This document shows, piece after piece, positions 8,501-16,612 of a DNA stretch of 64,000 nt. The position numbers and the translations under genes are program-made. The notes below the pieces were generated by a model. The model saw only the letters and a program-made list of their open reading frames with translations. It had not been told where the DNA came from and did no database searches. Numbering within the stretch: position 1 is the stretch's first letter; each line of letters opens with the position of its first letter. The DNA is from Nocardioides daedukensis (lineage in GTDB: Bacteria > Actinomycetota > Actinomycetes > Propionibacteriales > Nocardioidaceae), in NCBI RefSeq assembly GCF_013408415.1, contig NZ_JACCAA010000001.1, forward strand, positions 124,001-188,000, in the 5' to 3' direction.

Positions 8501-8845
8501 GTCACCGCACGCTCCGCGATCGAGGGCCGGGTGCTGGTCACCGAACGGCTGCGGCCGCTGAAGGTGGAGGGCCGCATCGTCCACCAGGTGTGGATGCCCT
8601 ATCACTGGGGCAGCGGCGGCCTGGTCACCGGCGACTCGGCCAACGACCTGTTCGGCATCACCCTCGACCCCAACGTCCAGATCCAGGAGACCAAGGTGGG
8701 CACCTGCGACGTGCAGCCCGGCAAGCGTCCGCGCGGACCCGAGCTGCGTGCCCTGATCGACGGCTATCGGGAACGGTCCGGCACCGTCGGGTCCGAGCGT
8801 GGCCCGGTCGTCACCGTGCGCACCGAGAGGGAGGATGACGAATGA
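5540..8845 (+). CDS. fdhA: Formate dehydrogenase catalytic (alpha) subunit, selenoprotein
   Basis: Molybdenum/tungsten bis-MGD formate dehydrogenase, 1101 residues if TGA at 6104-6106 is read as selenocysteine (U189). Reading frame 5540-6103 and 6107-8845 is the same, and U-H-S-A-T-V around the codon is the active-site motif of Sec-type enzymes. A [4Fe-4S] site is formed by C50, C53, C57 and C85 (CPYCAVGC ... LCPKG). A SECIS hairpin follows the TGA. The N-terminus has no twin-arginine signal, unlike E. coli FdnG/FdoG, so the active site probably faces the cytoplasm. Start ATG with GGAGGTGG; overlaps its neighbours on both sides by ATGA. Naive gene calling would split it into a 188-residue stub and an 883-residue remainder starting at 6194. 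No fdhD is present in the window. Confidence 0.95.
6104..6135 (+). promoter_or_regulatory. UGA selenocysteine codon and bacterial SECIS hairpin
   Basis: TGA at 6104-6106, then 18 bases, then apical loop GGTCT (6125-6129) closed by a perfect 6-bp stem GTCCCC/GGGGAC (6119-6124, 6130-6135). The E. coli fdhF SECIS has the same GGUCU loop at the same 18-base distance. It should bind SelB on the mRNA. Confidence 0.95.
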
Positions 8846-9786
8846 GTCTGCGTGACAGCCTCTTCAACTGGGACGGGATGGCGAACAGCCTCTTCGGACC
8901 TCTCGATCCCGCCCCGAACGCGGGGTACGACGATCCGCCCGCGCGCAAGGGCTTCTTCACCGACACCTCGATCTGCATCGGCTGCAAGGCCTGTGAGGTG
9001 GCCTGCAAGGAGTGGAACGACGTTCCGGAGAACGTCTTCGCCATGCTCGGCACCTCCTACGACAACAGCCATTCGCTCAACGCCAACCAGTGGCGGCACG
9101 TGGCCTTCATCGAGAAGCCGGCCAAGGCCACGCCACCGGTCGACCTCGGCATGCCCACCCTGGGCGCCGCGCCCAACGACGTACCCGAGGAGGAGAAGCC
9201 CGACTTCCAGTGGCTGATGTCCTCCGACGTCTGCAAGCACTGCACCCACGCCGCCTGCCTCGACGTGTGCCCGACCGGCTCGCTGTTCCGCTCGGAGTTC
9301 GGCACCGTCGTGGTCCAGGACGACATCTGCAACGGCTGCGGCTACTGCGTCGCGGCCTGCCCGTACGGCGTGATCGACCGGCGCCGCGGGCCCGACGGTG
9401 ACCCGAGTGTGGGGATCGCCCAGAAGTGCACGCTCTGCTACGACCGGCTCACCGACGGCCAGCGGCCAGCGTGTGCCCAGGCCTGCCCGACCGAGTCGAT
9501 CCTGTTCGGCGACGTCGAGGAGCTGCGCCGCACGGCCAACGACCGGGTCGCCCGCCTGCACGAGCAGGGCGTGATGGATGCCCGGCTCTATGGCAACGAC
9601 CCCGACGACGGGGTCGGTGGCACCGGGGCGTTCTTCCTGCTGCTCGACGAGCCCGAGGTCTATGGCCTGCCGCCGGACCCGGTGGTCACCACCAAGGACC
9701 TGCCGACGATGTACCGCCGCGCAGGTGCGGCCGCGCTCGCCCTCCTTGCGGGGGCAGCCGTCTCGTTCGTGGGTCGGCGGCCATGA
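8842..9786 (+). CDS. fdhB: Formate dehydrogenase iron-sulfur (beta) subunit
   Basis: 314 residues. Carries four [4Fe-4S] cysteine sets that pass electrons from the alpha subunit to the membrane subunit: CIGCKACEVAC, CKHCTHAACLDVC, CNGCGYCVAAC and CTLCYDRL ... CAQAC. The last ~20 residues (AAALALLAGAAVSFVG) form a hydrophobic helix that anchors it, as in FdnH. Start overlaps the alpha stop by ATGA and its own stop overlaps the start of the next gene the same way, so the three subunits are probably made in equal amounts. Confidence 0.93.
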   Translation: MSLRDSLFNWDGMANSLFGPLDPAPNAGYDDPPARKGFFTDTSICIGCKACEVACKEWNDVPENVFAMLGTSYDNSHSLNANQWRHVAFIEKPAKATPPVDLGMPTLGAAPNDVPEEEKPDFQWLMSSDVCKHCTHAACLDVCPTGSLFRSEFGTVVVQDDICNGCGYCVAACPYGVIDRRRGPDGDPSVGIAQKCTLCYDRLTDGQRPACAQACPTESILFGDVEELRRTANDRVARLHEQGVMDARLYGNDPDDGVGGTGAFFLLLDEPEVYGLPPDPVVTTKDLPTMYRRAGAAALALLAGAAVSFVGRRP

Positions 9787-10823
9787 CTGGCCCCGAGCAA
9801 CGCACCGACACCGACCGGGCCACCGACGCACCGCAGCAGAGCGGAGCGCGGCATCGGGGATCGCCCGCGCGTGACTCGATCGTGCCGGAGGCCGACTTCG
9901 AGTCCTACTACGGCCGACCGATCGTCAAGCCGGCCCCGTGGGAGCACGACATCGCCTACTACATGTTCACCGGGGGAGTCGCCGCGGGCAGTGCCATCCT
10001 CGGCGCCGGGGCCGACCTGACCGAGCGCCCCGGCCTTCGGCGTACGTCGCGGCTCGGGTCCGCGGTCGCACTCGTGCTGAGCATGTTCTTCTTGATCAAG
10101 GACCTCGGCAAGCCGTCCCGGTTCCTCAACATGCTGCGGGTGGCCAAGCCGACCTCGCCGATGTCGGTCGGGACCTGGCTGCTCTCGCTGCACGGTCCGT
10201 TCTCCGCACTTGCCTCCGCCGCAGAGGTGGCCGGCCTGCTGCCTTCGCGGTGGCAGCGTGGGCCGATCGGACTGGCACTGCGCCTGGGCCGACCGGCCGG
10301 GATCGCGGCGGCGGTGACCGCCCCGCCGGTCGCGGCCTACACCGCTGTGCTGCTCTCCGACACCGCCACTCCTGCCTGGCACTCGGCCCACGAGGAGCTG
10401 CCGTTCGTCTTCTGCGGCTCCGCCGCGGCTGCCTCCGGTGGCCTCGGGTTGATCGGGGCACCGCTGGGGGAGTCCGGCCCGGCGCGAGCATTCGCGATCG
10501 GAGGAGCGGTCGTCGACCTGGTCGCCGAGCACCGGATGGAGCAGTCGATGGGGATCTCCGCGGAGACCTTGCACCAGGGCTCGGCCGGCCGGTGGATGCA
10601 GGCCAGCAAGGGATTGATGGTGCTCGGCGCGACCGGAGCGCTGCTGGGTCGCCGCTCCCGGGCCGTCTCGATCGCGTCGGGCGCGGCCCTGATGGCCGGA
10701 TCACTGTGCACCCGGATCGGGGTCTTCGAGGCCGGGATCGCCTCAGCCAACGACCCGAAGTATGTCGTCGTCCCGCAGCGCGAGCGCGTCGCGCGGGGTG
10801 AAGCCGTCCGGCACTCGGGCTGA
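9783..10823 (+). CDS. NrfD/PsrC-like membrane subunit of formate dehydrogenase
   Basis: 346 residues, mostly membrane helices after a ~60-residue polar N-terminus. The stretch IAYYMFTGGVAAGSAIL and FLIKDLGKPSRFLNMLRV are family marks of NrfD/PsrC quinone-reacting membrane subunits. It should take electrons from FdhB to the quinone pool, replacing the cytochrome b subunit of E. coli FDH-N. Coupled to fdhB by an ATGA overlap. The set of alpha, beta and NrfD subunits defines a membrane-bound respiratory formate:quinone oxidoreductase. Confidence 0.88.
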   Translation: MTGPEQRTDTDRATDAPQQSGARHRGSPARDSIVPEADFESYYGRPIVKPAPWEHDIAYYMFTGGVAAGSAILGAGADLTERPGLRRTSRLGSAVALVLSMFFLIKDLGKPSRFLNMLRVAKPTSPMSVGTWLLSLHGPFSALASAAEVAGLLPSRWQRGPIGLALRLGRPAGIAAAVTAPPVAAYTAVLLSDTATPAWHSAHEELPFVFCGSAAAASGGLGLIGAPLGESGPARAFAIGGAVVDLVAEHRMEQSMGISAETLHQGSAGRWMQASKGLMVLGATGALLGRRSRAVSIASGAALMAGSLCTRIGVFEAGIASANDPKYVVVPQRERVARGEAVRHSG

Positions 10824-10846
10824 CGCCCGGGCTGGGCCGCTCGCCC

Positions 10847-10852
10847 TATCCT
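10847..10852 (+). promoter_or_regulatory. -10 box for a leaderless rhodanese gene
   Basis: TATCCT six bases before the ATG at 10859, the usual distance for housekeeping-sigma leaderless genes in Actinobacteria. No ribosome binding site is present. Confidence 0.4.
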
Positions 10853-10858
10853 CGGTCC

Positions 10859-11248
10859 ATGAGCGACGAGGACGGTTCCGCGATCAGCCGCCTGCTTGCC
10901 GAGAGCCGCGCCGGACTGGACCGGGTCGAACCAGCCGAACTGGAGGCCGTGCGTGCCGCCGGAGCCTTGGTCGTCGACACCAGGCCGATCGAGCAGCGCC
11001 AGCGTGACGGCGAACTGCCCGGCGCAGTCGTGATCGACCGCAACGTGCTGGAGTGGCGCCTGGACCCGACCAGTCCGCACCGGCTTGAGATCGCCGATGA
11101 TCCCAGTCGTCGGGTGGTGCTGGTCTGCAACGAGGGCTACAGCTCCAGCCTGGCCGCGCACACCCTGCAACGACTCGGTCTGGTCAACGCCACCGATCTG
11201 CGCGGTGGCTTCCAGGCATGGCGTGGCCTGGGGAACAGTCAGGGCTGA
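10859..11248 (+). CDS. Rhodanese-like domain protein
   Basis: 129 residues, single rhodanese domain with active-site loop VCNEGYSSSL, where the cysteine would carry the persulfide, and the family opening VVDTRPIEQRQRDGELPGAVVI. The start is ATG at 10859 with a -10 box directly in front and no ribosome binding site, so the mRNA is probably leaderless. It lies 35 bases after the FDH operon but seems to have its own promoter. A role in sulfur or selenium transfer is possible given the neighbours, but nothing in the sequence proves it. Confidence 0.85.
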   Translation: MSDEDGSAISRLLAESRAGLDRVEPAELEAVRAAGALVVDTRPIEQRQRDGELPGAVVIDRNVLEWRLDPTSPHRLEIADDPSRRVVLVCNEGYSSSLAAHTLQRLGLVNATDLRGGFQAWRGLGNSQG

Positions 11249-11272
11249 CCGATCAGGGCTGACCGGTCAGGA

Positions 11273-11536
11273 TCAGTCGCTGCTCGGGGGCTCGGTCCGC
11301 TCGCGCAGCCACGACGTACTGCCCGGTGCCATCCCGCGCGACTTCGGGGTGTGCGGCACCAGGGACACGATCAGGGCTGCGTCCTGGGGCAGGGCCCACT
11401 TCAGGGCGTGGTAGACGACCGAGAGCGACTCGGAGCTCTCCAGGAGCAACAGCCCCGGCGCGATCGGGCGCGCCTCCTGCCATGGACCTTCGAGATCCTC
11501 GGGAGGCTCGGAGGTCCAGGCAAGGAAGACGGTCAC
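11273..11536 (-). CDS. Hypothetical protein, 87 residues
   Basis: Small protein without a recognised family, no membrane segment and no signal peptide; it contains a hydrophobic core LLLLESSESLSVVYHALKWAL and ends Pro/Ser-rich. GTG start at 11536 overlaps the stop of the upstream gene as GTGA, which supports it being real and co-translated with the Ala-rich protein 11533-12168. Confidence 0.6.
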   Translation of the reverse strand: MTVFLAWTSEPPEDLEGPWQEARPIAPGLLLLESSESLSVVYHALKWALPQDAALIVSLVPHTPKSRGMAPGSTSWLRERTEPPSSD

Positions 11537-12168
11537 ACGTTTTCGCCGTCGGGCTGCTCGACATCCTGCTCGCTGGCGGACAGGTCCTTGTCAGCGACCT
11601 TCGCGACGTCGGCCGGGGTCGCGCTGACCTGGCTGGTGTCAGCCGCCGCGTCGATCTTGGTGGCGGGCTTCTTCGCCGGCGCCTTCTTGCGCTTCGGCTT
11701 CGCGATCGGGGAGGGGTCGAGGCCCAGCTCCTCGGTGACGTTCACCGGCTCGTCCGGGTTGATCTCCAACTCGTCGGCGACAGAGTCACCCGAATCAGAG
11801 TTGGCCGCACCGGATTTGGTCGTCTTGTCCTCGGGCTCGCTCTTCCGCGCCGCGGAGGGTGCCGACGGTGCCTTGTCGGCCGGCGTCTGCGGCTCGACAT
11901 CGGTGGGGCTCGGCTGCGCATCGTTGCCGGTGTCCTGCCGTGCACCCGGGGCGACTGCGCCCAGGGCCGTCCCGGTCACTGCCTTCAGGACGTGACCGCC
12001 TGCGGCCAGGCCGGCGGACGCGGCGTCCTTGGCCATGCCCACCGCGGATCCCGCCATTCCGACAGCGGACCCGGCCACACTCGCTGGGGCCTTGGCCGTG
12101 CCGACAACGAGGTTCTTGATCCGGTCGACGTGGCTCTTCTCGGGCTCTTCGTTCGTCTGGTTGCTCAT
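11533..12168 (-). CDS. Ala/Lys-rich hypothetical protein
   Basis: 211 residues. N-terminal part (residues ~20-70) is a run of small residues (GSAVGMAGSAVGMAKDAAS), which looks like an amphipathic helix or surface-binding stretch; the middle is acidic and disordered; residues ~160-172 are Lys/Pro/Ala-rich (KPKRKKAPAKKPA), like histone H1 tails. No family recognised. A GNNT-N15-GGGTAC promoter ends 9 bases before the ATG, so it is probably a leaderless stress gene. Low complexity limits what can be said. Confidence 0.65.
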   Translation of the reverse strand: MSNQTNEEPEKSHVDRIKNLVVGTAKAPASVAGSAVGMAGSAVGMAKDAASAGLAAGGHVLKAVTGTALGAVAPGARQDTGNDAQPSPTDVEPQTPADKAPSAPSAARKSEPEDKTTKSGAANSDSGDSVADELEINPDEPVNVTEELGLDPSPIAKPKRKKAPAKKPATKIDAAADTSQVSATPADVAKVADKDLSASEQDVEQPDGENV

Positions 12169-12177
12169 GATTGTCCT

Positions 12178-12202
12178 GTACCCGCGCGTCGCGGTGGCAG
12201 TC
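12178..12202 (-). promoter_or_regulatory. SigB-type promoter for 12168 gene
   Basis: Minus strand GACT-N15-GGGTAC, ending 9 bases before the ATG, the same gap as before selD and the MFS gene at 21558. Confidence 0.6.
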
Positions 12203-12256
12203 GTCGCGCATTCAGAATGCGGGCGTGATGACCGCCACCCGACGGCGTACGGCGTC

Positions 12257-12625
12257 TCAGCGTGCGGTGTCGTTCGGGGTCACTGGAGCGGTGCCCAGCG
12301 CGCCGAGGTCCTCGGTGGTCTCCTTGTCGGTGCCGGGCATGCCGGCGCCGAGCCCGGTGGTGGGGGTGTCGCCGCCGCGCTTCTCCTGCACCTTCTCCTT
12401 CGCAGCGTCCACGGCTTCGCCTGCCTTCTCCGCGGCGGTGTCGCGAGCCCCGGCCGCCTTCTCGGCGGCGAAGTCCTTGGCCTGCCCGGCCTTGTCCTGG
12501 ACGCGCGGGTCGTGCATGAACCGTTGGGCCTGGTTGGCGATCTGCTCATAGCGTCCACGTCCGGCGCGGGCGCCGAGGACATAGCCGACTCCGAGTCCGA
12601 TCAGCATCTTCAACTTGCCAGTCAT
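12257..12625 (-). CDS. YtxH-like stress protein
   Basis: 122 residues. An N-terminal hydrophobic segment MLIGLGVGYVLGARAGRGRYEQI followed by Ala/Lys/Glu helical repeats (AKDFAAEKAAGARDTAAEKAGEAVDAAKEK) is typical of YtxH-domain proteins, which are membrane-attached and often under general-stress control. ATG with AAGGAGG ribosome binding site. Family assignment comes from overall pattern, not from catalytic residues; molecular role unknown. No GGGTAC box was found in front of it. Confidence 0.72.
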   Translation of the reverse strand: MTGKLKMLIGLGVGYVLGARAGRGRYEQIANQAQRFMHDPRVQDKAGQAKDFAAEKAAGARDTAAEKAGEAVDAAKEKVQEKRGGDTPTTGLGAGMPGTDKETTEDLGALGTAPVTPNDTAR

Positions 12626-12685
12626 CTCAAGCCTCCTTGGTCGTGGCTGTCGTGCGGTGCCATCCGGTGCCCAGAAGGCGCCAGG

Positions 12686-13225
12686 TCATGCATCGTCGGC
12701 AGCGCGATCCCACACCAGCAGCCCGTCCGGCCGCCGCCTGACGCCCTCGCTGACCGGGTGCTCGAGGAGTCGACCGTCGTGCATCAGGTGCTCCACGGTG
12801 AGCCCGTGGGCCACCACCGCGACGTCGCTGACGACACGTCGATGGCAGCGCCACCACACGGCCTCCGAGCACATGATCGCCGTACGCCGCTCCCGGTCGT
12901 CTCCGATCAGCTCGGCAAGGCCCTCGCCGAACTCCTCTGTGCGCGTCCAGTCGGCATAGGCCCGGAACGCGGCCACGCGCCACCATGGGTCGAGGGTGGC
13001 CGCGTCCTCGTCCTTGTTGAGCCGGCGCCGTCCGCCGAGTCGGGGATCGTGGCGATAGCCGATGCCGTTCTCCTCGAGCAGCGCCTCCACCTGACCGGCC
13101 GCGGCTGCCGGGTTGTTGCGGCTGCCGGGGAAGCGGCGGATGTCGACCACCAGCTCCACGTCGGCATCACCCAGCAGCGCCGCGAGCTGGTCGCGGTCAA
13201 GGCGTCCGTGACCGAAGGTGAGCAT
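12686..13225 (-). CDS. DUF488 family protein
   Basis: 179 residues. Opens MLTFGHGRLDRDQLAALL and continues VVDIRRFPGSRNNP, then the conserved IMCSEAVWWRCHRRVVSD segment, all diagnostic of DUF488. The conserved cysteine and histidine residues in CSE and CHR suggest a metal or nucleotide site, but no biochemical role is established for the family. Single gene, minus strand, ending 60 bases before the DUF/YtxH gene. Confidence 0.85.
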   Translation of the reverse strand: MLTFGHGRLDRDQLAALLGDADVELVVDIRRFPGSRNNPAAAAGQVEALLEENGIGYRHDPRLGGRRRLNKDEDAATLDPWWRVAAFRAYADWTRTEEFGEGLAELIGDDRERRTAIMCSEAVWWRCHRRVVSDVAVVAHGLTVEHLMHDGRLLEHPVSEGVRRRPDGLLVWDRAADDA

Positions 13226-13267
13226 CGCCTTCGATCATGCCGCATCGTCGTGAGGCGACCGAAGGAC

Positions 13268-14821
13268 TCAGCGGATCCGGGTCAGCGTCACCGTGAGCGA
13301 GCCGCGGTTGTCGCCGTGCGTGTAGGGATCCCAGGTCCGCACCGTCGCGGTGCCGGAGACGGGTGCGGTGAAGGTGGCCTTGTAGGAGTGCCGGTTGCGT
13401 GTGGTGCAGGTCGCTCGCGAGTTGTGGCTGGCCCGCAGGTCGAGCTGGACGCCGGCGACGTACACGCCGAAGTGGTCGGCCGAGGGGGTCCGGGGGTTGA
13501 CCGTGTGCCGCGCCTGCAGGGTGCCTCGGTGGCGATAGCAGGAGGCGTCGAACTCGTTGCCGGCGTCGGTTGCGTTGCCGGTGACCGTGACCCGATAGCG
13601 GGCGTTGCGCCACAGCTGGCGCTTGGTGCGCGTTCCCCAACGACTCCGGGTGTCGAGGACGACCGACTCCTTGGTCAGGGTTGCCGAGCGGGGGCCCGGC
13701 CGGGTGGCGCGAGCTGGCTGCGCCAGGGGAGAGGTGCGGAAGCGGGTGGCGAGTGAGGACGCGGTGATGTCCGCACGGGCGAAGTGGAGGGTGAGTGACT
13801 CGCCCGGGTTGCGCACGCCGTCGGCGTCACGCGCGCGCAGGGTGATCGAAGCAGTCCGGGTCGGGGTGTACGTCGCGGTGTAGGTGTGGCTGCTCGAGCA
13901 CCGATCCGCGCGGTCCCACCGGACCCGGCCCGCGACGAGCAGTGCCGTCGTGGAGGAGAGGACAGTGGCTGACGGTGTGCTCTCACCGGGCTCGTCGCGC
14001 ACCGTGCCGCGTGCGGCCGGAACCCACCCGTCGGCGGACCAGACGCAGTTCGGGTCCGCGATCCTGCTTCCGGCGCCGGTGCGTGCCAACCCGGTGCCGA
14101 CGATCCGGTAGGTGACGCCCTGCTCGAGCTGGAAGGGAGTGCGGTAGGTGGCACCGCTGGCCGGGATCTTGATCGAGGTGACCGCGGTGCGCTCGGGGTC
14201 CAGGCTCTTCGTGCCGTGGAAGAACACCGGCAGGCTCCGGGTGTTGCGCGCCCTGAACCACGAGGTCTGCGCCGCTCCGCCAGCATGTGAGAGCGAGATG
14301 TGGACGTGGTCGAGGTGGCGCAGGGTGCGGCTGCACTTGGCGATCGAGGAGAGCTTGCGGCAGTCGGAGTGCACGTAGTCGACCGGAGCGAAGCCTCGGT
14401 AGGCCGAATAGATCTTGTCGTCGTAGATGACATACATGATGCCCATCCGGCGGGCCAGCGCATGGGTGACGCCCTTGCCGTCGGTGGCGAATGCGCGGGC
14501 CAGGAAGTCGTAGGCGGACTTCTTCTGGGCCTTGTTCTTCACGTCCGCTGTCCAGTCGAAGGCGCGCCCGTCCTTGTGCTCGCTCTGTCCACCGCTGGTG
14601 CACGCCCTGACGGTTCCCGAGGAACCCGTGCCGGGGTAGTTGCGTACGAGCCAGCTGGCGAGCTCGGCCGTTCCGGGTTGTGCCGTCGAGCGACACGGGC
14701 CTTGGGGCTCGTAGTCGGCGTAGTCGTCGGCGACCTGGTTGCCCAGTGCCTGCACCGGGGAGGGTGCGGCAGGGAGCAGCAGGGCTGCGATGAGCGAGAC
14801 GAGAAGTGGGGCGGTGCGCAC
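13268..14821 (-). CDS. Secreted M15-like (ARB-07466-type) domain protein
   Basis: 517 residues with an N-terminal signal peptide (VRTAPLLVSLIAALLLPAAPSPVQA). The region after it carries SEHKDGRAFDW and, about 100 residues later, LDHVHISLS: the H-x(6)-D and HxH zinc pattern of D-Ala-D-Ala-type peptidases of the M15 group and of the ARB-07466-like domain found in secreted actinobacterial proteins. The C-terminal ~250 residues are beta-rich repeats with cysteines that resemble cell-surface modules. GTG start at 14821 chosen because it places the signal peptide at the N-terminus with AAGGA ten bases upstream. Probably a cell-wall hydrolase, but activity is not certain. Confidence 0.75.
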   Translation of the reverse strand: MRTAPLLVSLIAALLLPAAPSPVQALGNQVADDYADYEPQGPCRSTAQPGTAELASWLVRNYPGTGSSGTVRACTSGGQSEHKDGRAFDWTADVKNKAQKKSAYDFLARAFATDGKGVTHALARRMGIMYVIYDDKIYSAYRGFAPVDYVHSDCRKLSSIAKCSRTLRHLDHVHISLSHAGGAAQTSWFRARNTRSLPVFFHGTKSLDPERTAVTSIKIPASGATYRTPFQLEQGVTYRIVGTGLARTGAGSRIADPNCVWSADGWVPAARGTVRDEPGESTPSATVLSSTTALLVAGRVRWDRADRCSSSHTYTATYTPTRTASITLRARDADGVRNPGESLTLHFARADITASSLATRFRTSPLAQPARATRPGPRSATLTKESVVLDTRSRWGTRTKRQLWRNARYRVTVTGNATDAGNEFDASCYRHRGTLQARHTVNPRTPSADHFGVYVAGVQLDLRASHNSRATCTTRNRHSYKATFTAPVSGTATVRTWDPYTHGDNRGSLTVTLTRIR

Positions 14822-15057
14822 TGTCAGGTGGTCCTTCGATGCCGAGAACGGTGGCGGGCGGGCTCGCTCACCGTGGGTCTGTGTTGGGTGCAGGGGCTGC
14901 ACACCCAAGGTGTTCATCGGCAGGACCGGGGGAGCACTGTAGGGAACGCGGGTGTGAGTTTCGGTCGCCGCGTTTGGGGCTTGGTGATCGGGGCGGCCGG
15001 TCCGGGCTGGCTGGTCGTGCCTGATCATGACTGGCTGATCATGACTGGATGGGGGCT

Positions 15058-15063
15058 GGGTAC
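15058..15063 (+). promoter_or_regulatory. GGGTAC box before the flavodoxin-family gene
   Basis: GGGTAC 8 bases before the ATG at 15072. No GNNT element at 14-16 bases spacing, so weaker than the other SigB-type sites. Confidence 0.35.
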
Positions 15064-15071
15064 CAGTGATG

Positions 15072-15683
15072 ATGAGCACTCAGACCTGCCTCGTCCTGAA
15101 CTGCACCCTCAAGCCCTCTCCCGCGGAGTCGAGCTCGGAACTGCTCGGCTCCCAGGTGCTCTCCGCGCTCGAGGAGCACGGCGTGAGCGGGGAGATCGTG
15201 CGCGTGGTGGATCACGACGTACGGTTCGGGGTCTCCACCGACGAGGGCGACGGCGATGAGTGGCCGCAGTTGCGTGAGCGGATGCTGGCCGCCGACATCC
15301 TCGTCATCGTCACCCCGATCTGGCTCGGCCAACCCTCGGCGGTGTGCAAGATGGTGCTGGAGCGGCTCGATGCCGAGCTCTCCGAGACCGACGACGACGG
15401 CCGGATGCTCACCTACGACAAGGTGGCCGCCATCGGAGTGGTCGGCAACGAGGACGGTGCCCACCACGTGACCGCCGAGCTGGCCCAAGCGCTCAGCGAC
15501 GTCGGCTTCACGCTGCCGGCCAACGCCTCCACCTACTGGGTGGGCGAGGCGATGCAGGGCGTCGACTACAAGGACAAGCAGCCGACGCCCGAGAAGACCG
15601 CTGGGACCACGAAGACCTTGGCTCGCAACGCCGCGCACCTTGCCGGTCTGCTGGCGGGATCGCCATACCCTGCCGGCGACTGA
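15072..15683 (+). CDS. Flavodoxin/NADPH-dependent FMN reductase family protein
   Basis: 203 residues. Flavodoxin-like fold: opening TCLVLNCTLKPSPAESSSELL (FMN phosphate loop), then DILVIVTPIWLGQPSAVCKMVLERLDA (the TPIW segment that packs on the flavin in this family). Likely a cytosolic FMN-dependent oxidoreductase. Three in-frame starts (GTG 15066, ATG 15069, ATG 15072) follow the GGGTAC box; 15072 keeps the 8-9-base distance seen in the other leaderless genes. No ribosome binding site. Its 3' end faces the isochorismatase gene across a repeat region. Confidence 0.8.
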   Translation: MSTQTCLVLNCTLKPSPAESSSELLGSQVLSALEEHGVSGEIVRVVDHDVRFGVSTDEGDGDEWPQLRERMLAADILVIVTPIWLGQPSAVCKMVLERLDAELSETDDDGRMLTYDKVAAIGVVGNEDGAHHVTAELAQALSDVGFTLPANASTYWVGEAMQGVDYKDKQPTPEKTAGTTKTLARNAAHLAGLLAGSPYPAGD

Positions 15684-15726
15684 AGCTGACGCCCGCCGGG
15701 CGGTCGCTGAGTGAACTGGCGAGGGG

Positions 15727-15858
15727 TCAGCGCCCGTCGGGGCGTCAATTCACGACGGGTCATCGGGGGCCAGAGCGTGAACTCACGACGGCTCAGCGCC
15801 CGTCAGAGCGTCAATTCACGACGGGTCGTCGCGGGTCAGAACGTGAACTGACGACGGG
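15727..15858. repeat. Two 66-bp direct repeats between convergent genes
   Basis: Units 15727-15792 and 15793-15858, each starting TCAGCGCCCGTC and each made of two similar half-units around CGTCAATTCACGACGG and CGTGAACT(C/G)ACGACGG. The second unit covers the last codons and the stop of the isochorismatase gene. May act as transcription end region; function unknown. Confidence 0.7.
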
Positions 15859-16469
15859 TCGACGATCTGGTCGGTCGGCACCGCGGCGAAGCGGTACTCG
15901 TCCTCCAGCAACGCGAGCACGTCCTCGTGCAGCTCGGGGCGCTCGGTGAAGATCGCGTCCTTGGCCAGTACGACGTGCAGGTTCGCCGCATAGGCGTGCG
16001 TGGCCGTGGCCGCGATGCATGACTGCGTGGAGACGCCGACCATCACCAGGGTGCGGATCCCGTGCGCCCGGAGCAGGTCCTCCAACTGGGTGCCCAGGAA
16101 GGCGTCATCGCGGGTCTTCACCACCTCGGTGACGCCGTCGAGATCCAGCTCCGCCAGTGGCTGGGACTTGTGGTCGCCCTCCATGGCGAAGCCCTGGTCG
16201 TCCTCGAGCATGTTCAGCGTCCACGTGCTGCGATCGGCACGGTGCTCGGTGCGCACGTTCACCACCAGCAGGTGTCGCTCACGCGCCCACTCCAGGAGGG
16301 TGTGCGTCCTGGAGACCAAGTCCGAGCGGCGCTCGTGGAGCGGACCCGCCTCGAAGAAGGCGTTCTGCATGTCGATCAGCACGAGCGCTGTGTTTCGCAG
16401 GCCTGTGTCCTGCGGTCCTGCGTTCTGTGGGCCTGGATCCTGTGGGCCTGTGTCTGCTGGGGCGGGCAC
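15816..16469 (-). CDS. Isochorismatase-family cysteine hydrolase
   Basis: 217 residues. The triad of the family is visible: Asp in LVLIDMQNAFF, Lys in VVKTRDDAF, Cys in VSTQSCIAATATHAY. Such enzymes act on nicotinamide, isochorismate or related amides; the substrate is not fixed by sequence alone. Residues 7-25 form a short Gly-Pro-Gln repeat encoded by 15-bp DNA repeats, absent from typical members. GTG start at 16469 with AGGAGG. The 3' end runs into the 66-bp repeats. Divergent from the hemerythrin gene, with SigB-type promoters in both directions. Confidence 0.88.
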   Translation of the reverse strand: MPAPADTGPQDPGPQNAGPQDTGLRNTALVLIDMQNAFFEAGPLHERRSDLVSRTHTLLEWARERHLLVVNVRTEHRADRSTWTLNMLEDDQGFAMEGDHKSQPLAELDLDGVTEVVKTRDDAFLGTQLEDLLRAHGIRTLVMVGVSTQSCIAATATHAYAANLHVVLAKDAIFTERPELHEDVLALLEDEYRFAAVPTDQIVDPSSVHVLTRDDPS

Positions 16470-16500
16470 CGCCGTACCTCCTCGGTGTGGGTGCGAGGCA

Positions 16501-16526
16501 GTACCCCGAGCGTGCTGGGGTCATGC
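16501..16526 (-). promoter_or_regulatory. SigB-type promoter for isochorismatase-family gene
   Basis: Minus strand GCAT-N16-GGGTAC, 31 bases before the GTG start. Confidence 0.6.
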
Positions 16527-16549
16527 AGCGCGGCGGGAAGCCGGCGAGT

Positions 16550-16574
16550 GGGTGAGTCGCGACGATCGGGGTAC
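16550..16574 (+). promoter_or_regulatory. SigB-type promoter for hemerythrin operon
   Basis: GGGT-N15-GGGTAC, 38 bases before the hemerythrin ATG. Stands back to back with the promoter at 16501-16526. Confidence 0.6.
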
Positions 16575-16612
16575 TGGACGGCCGACGAATCTCCCGGAGC
16601 GAAGGAATGCTG

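Noticed and set aside
6194..8845. Separate 883-residue FDH gene starting at 6194
   Set aside because: It is in frame with the upstream 188-residue part, the stop between them is a TGA with SECIS, and the active-site residue would be missing otherwise.
15727..15858. CRISPR array
   Set aside because: Only two units, no distinct spacers, half-units similar to each other, and no cas genes in the window.
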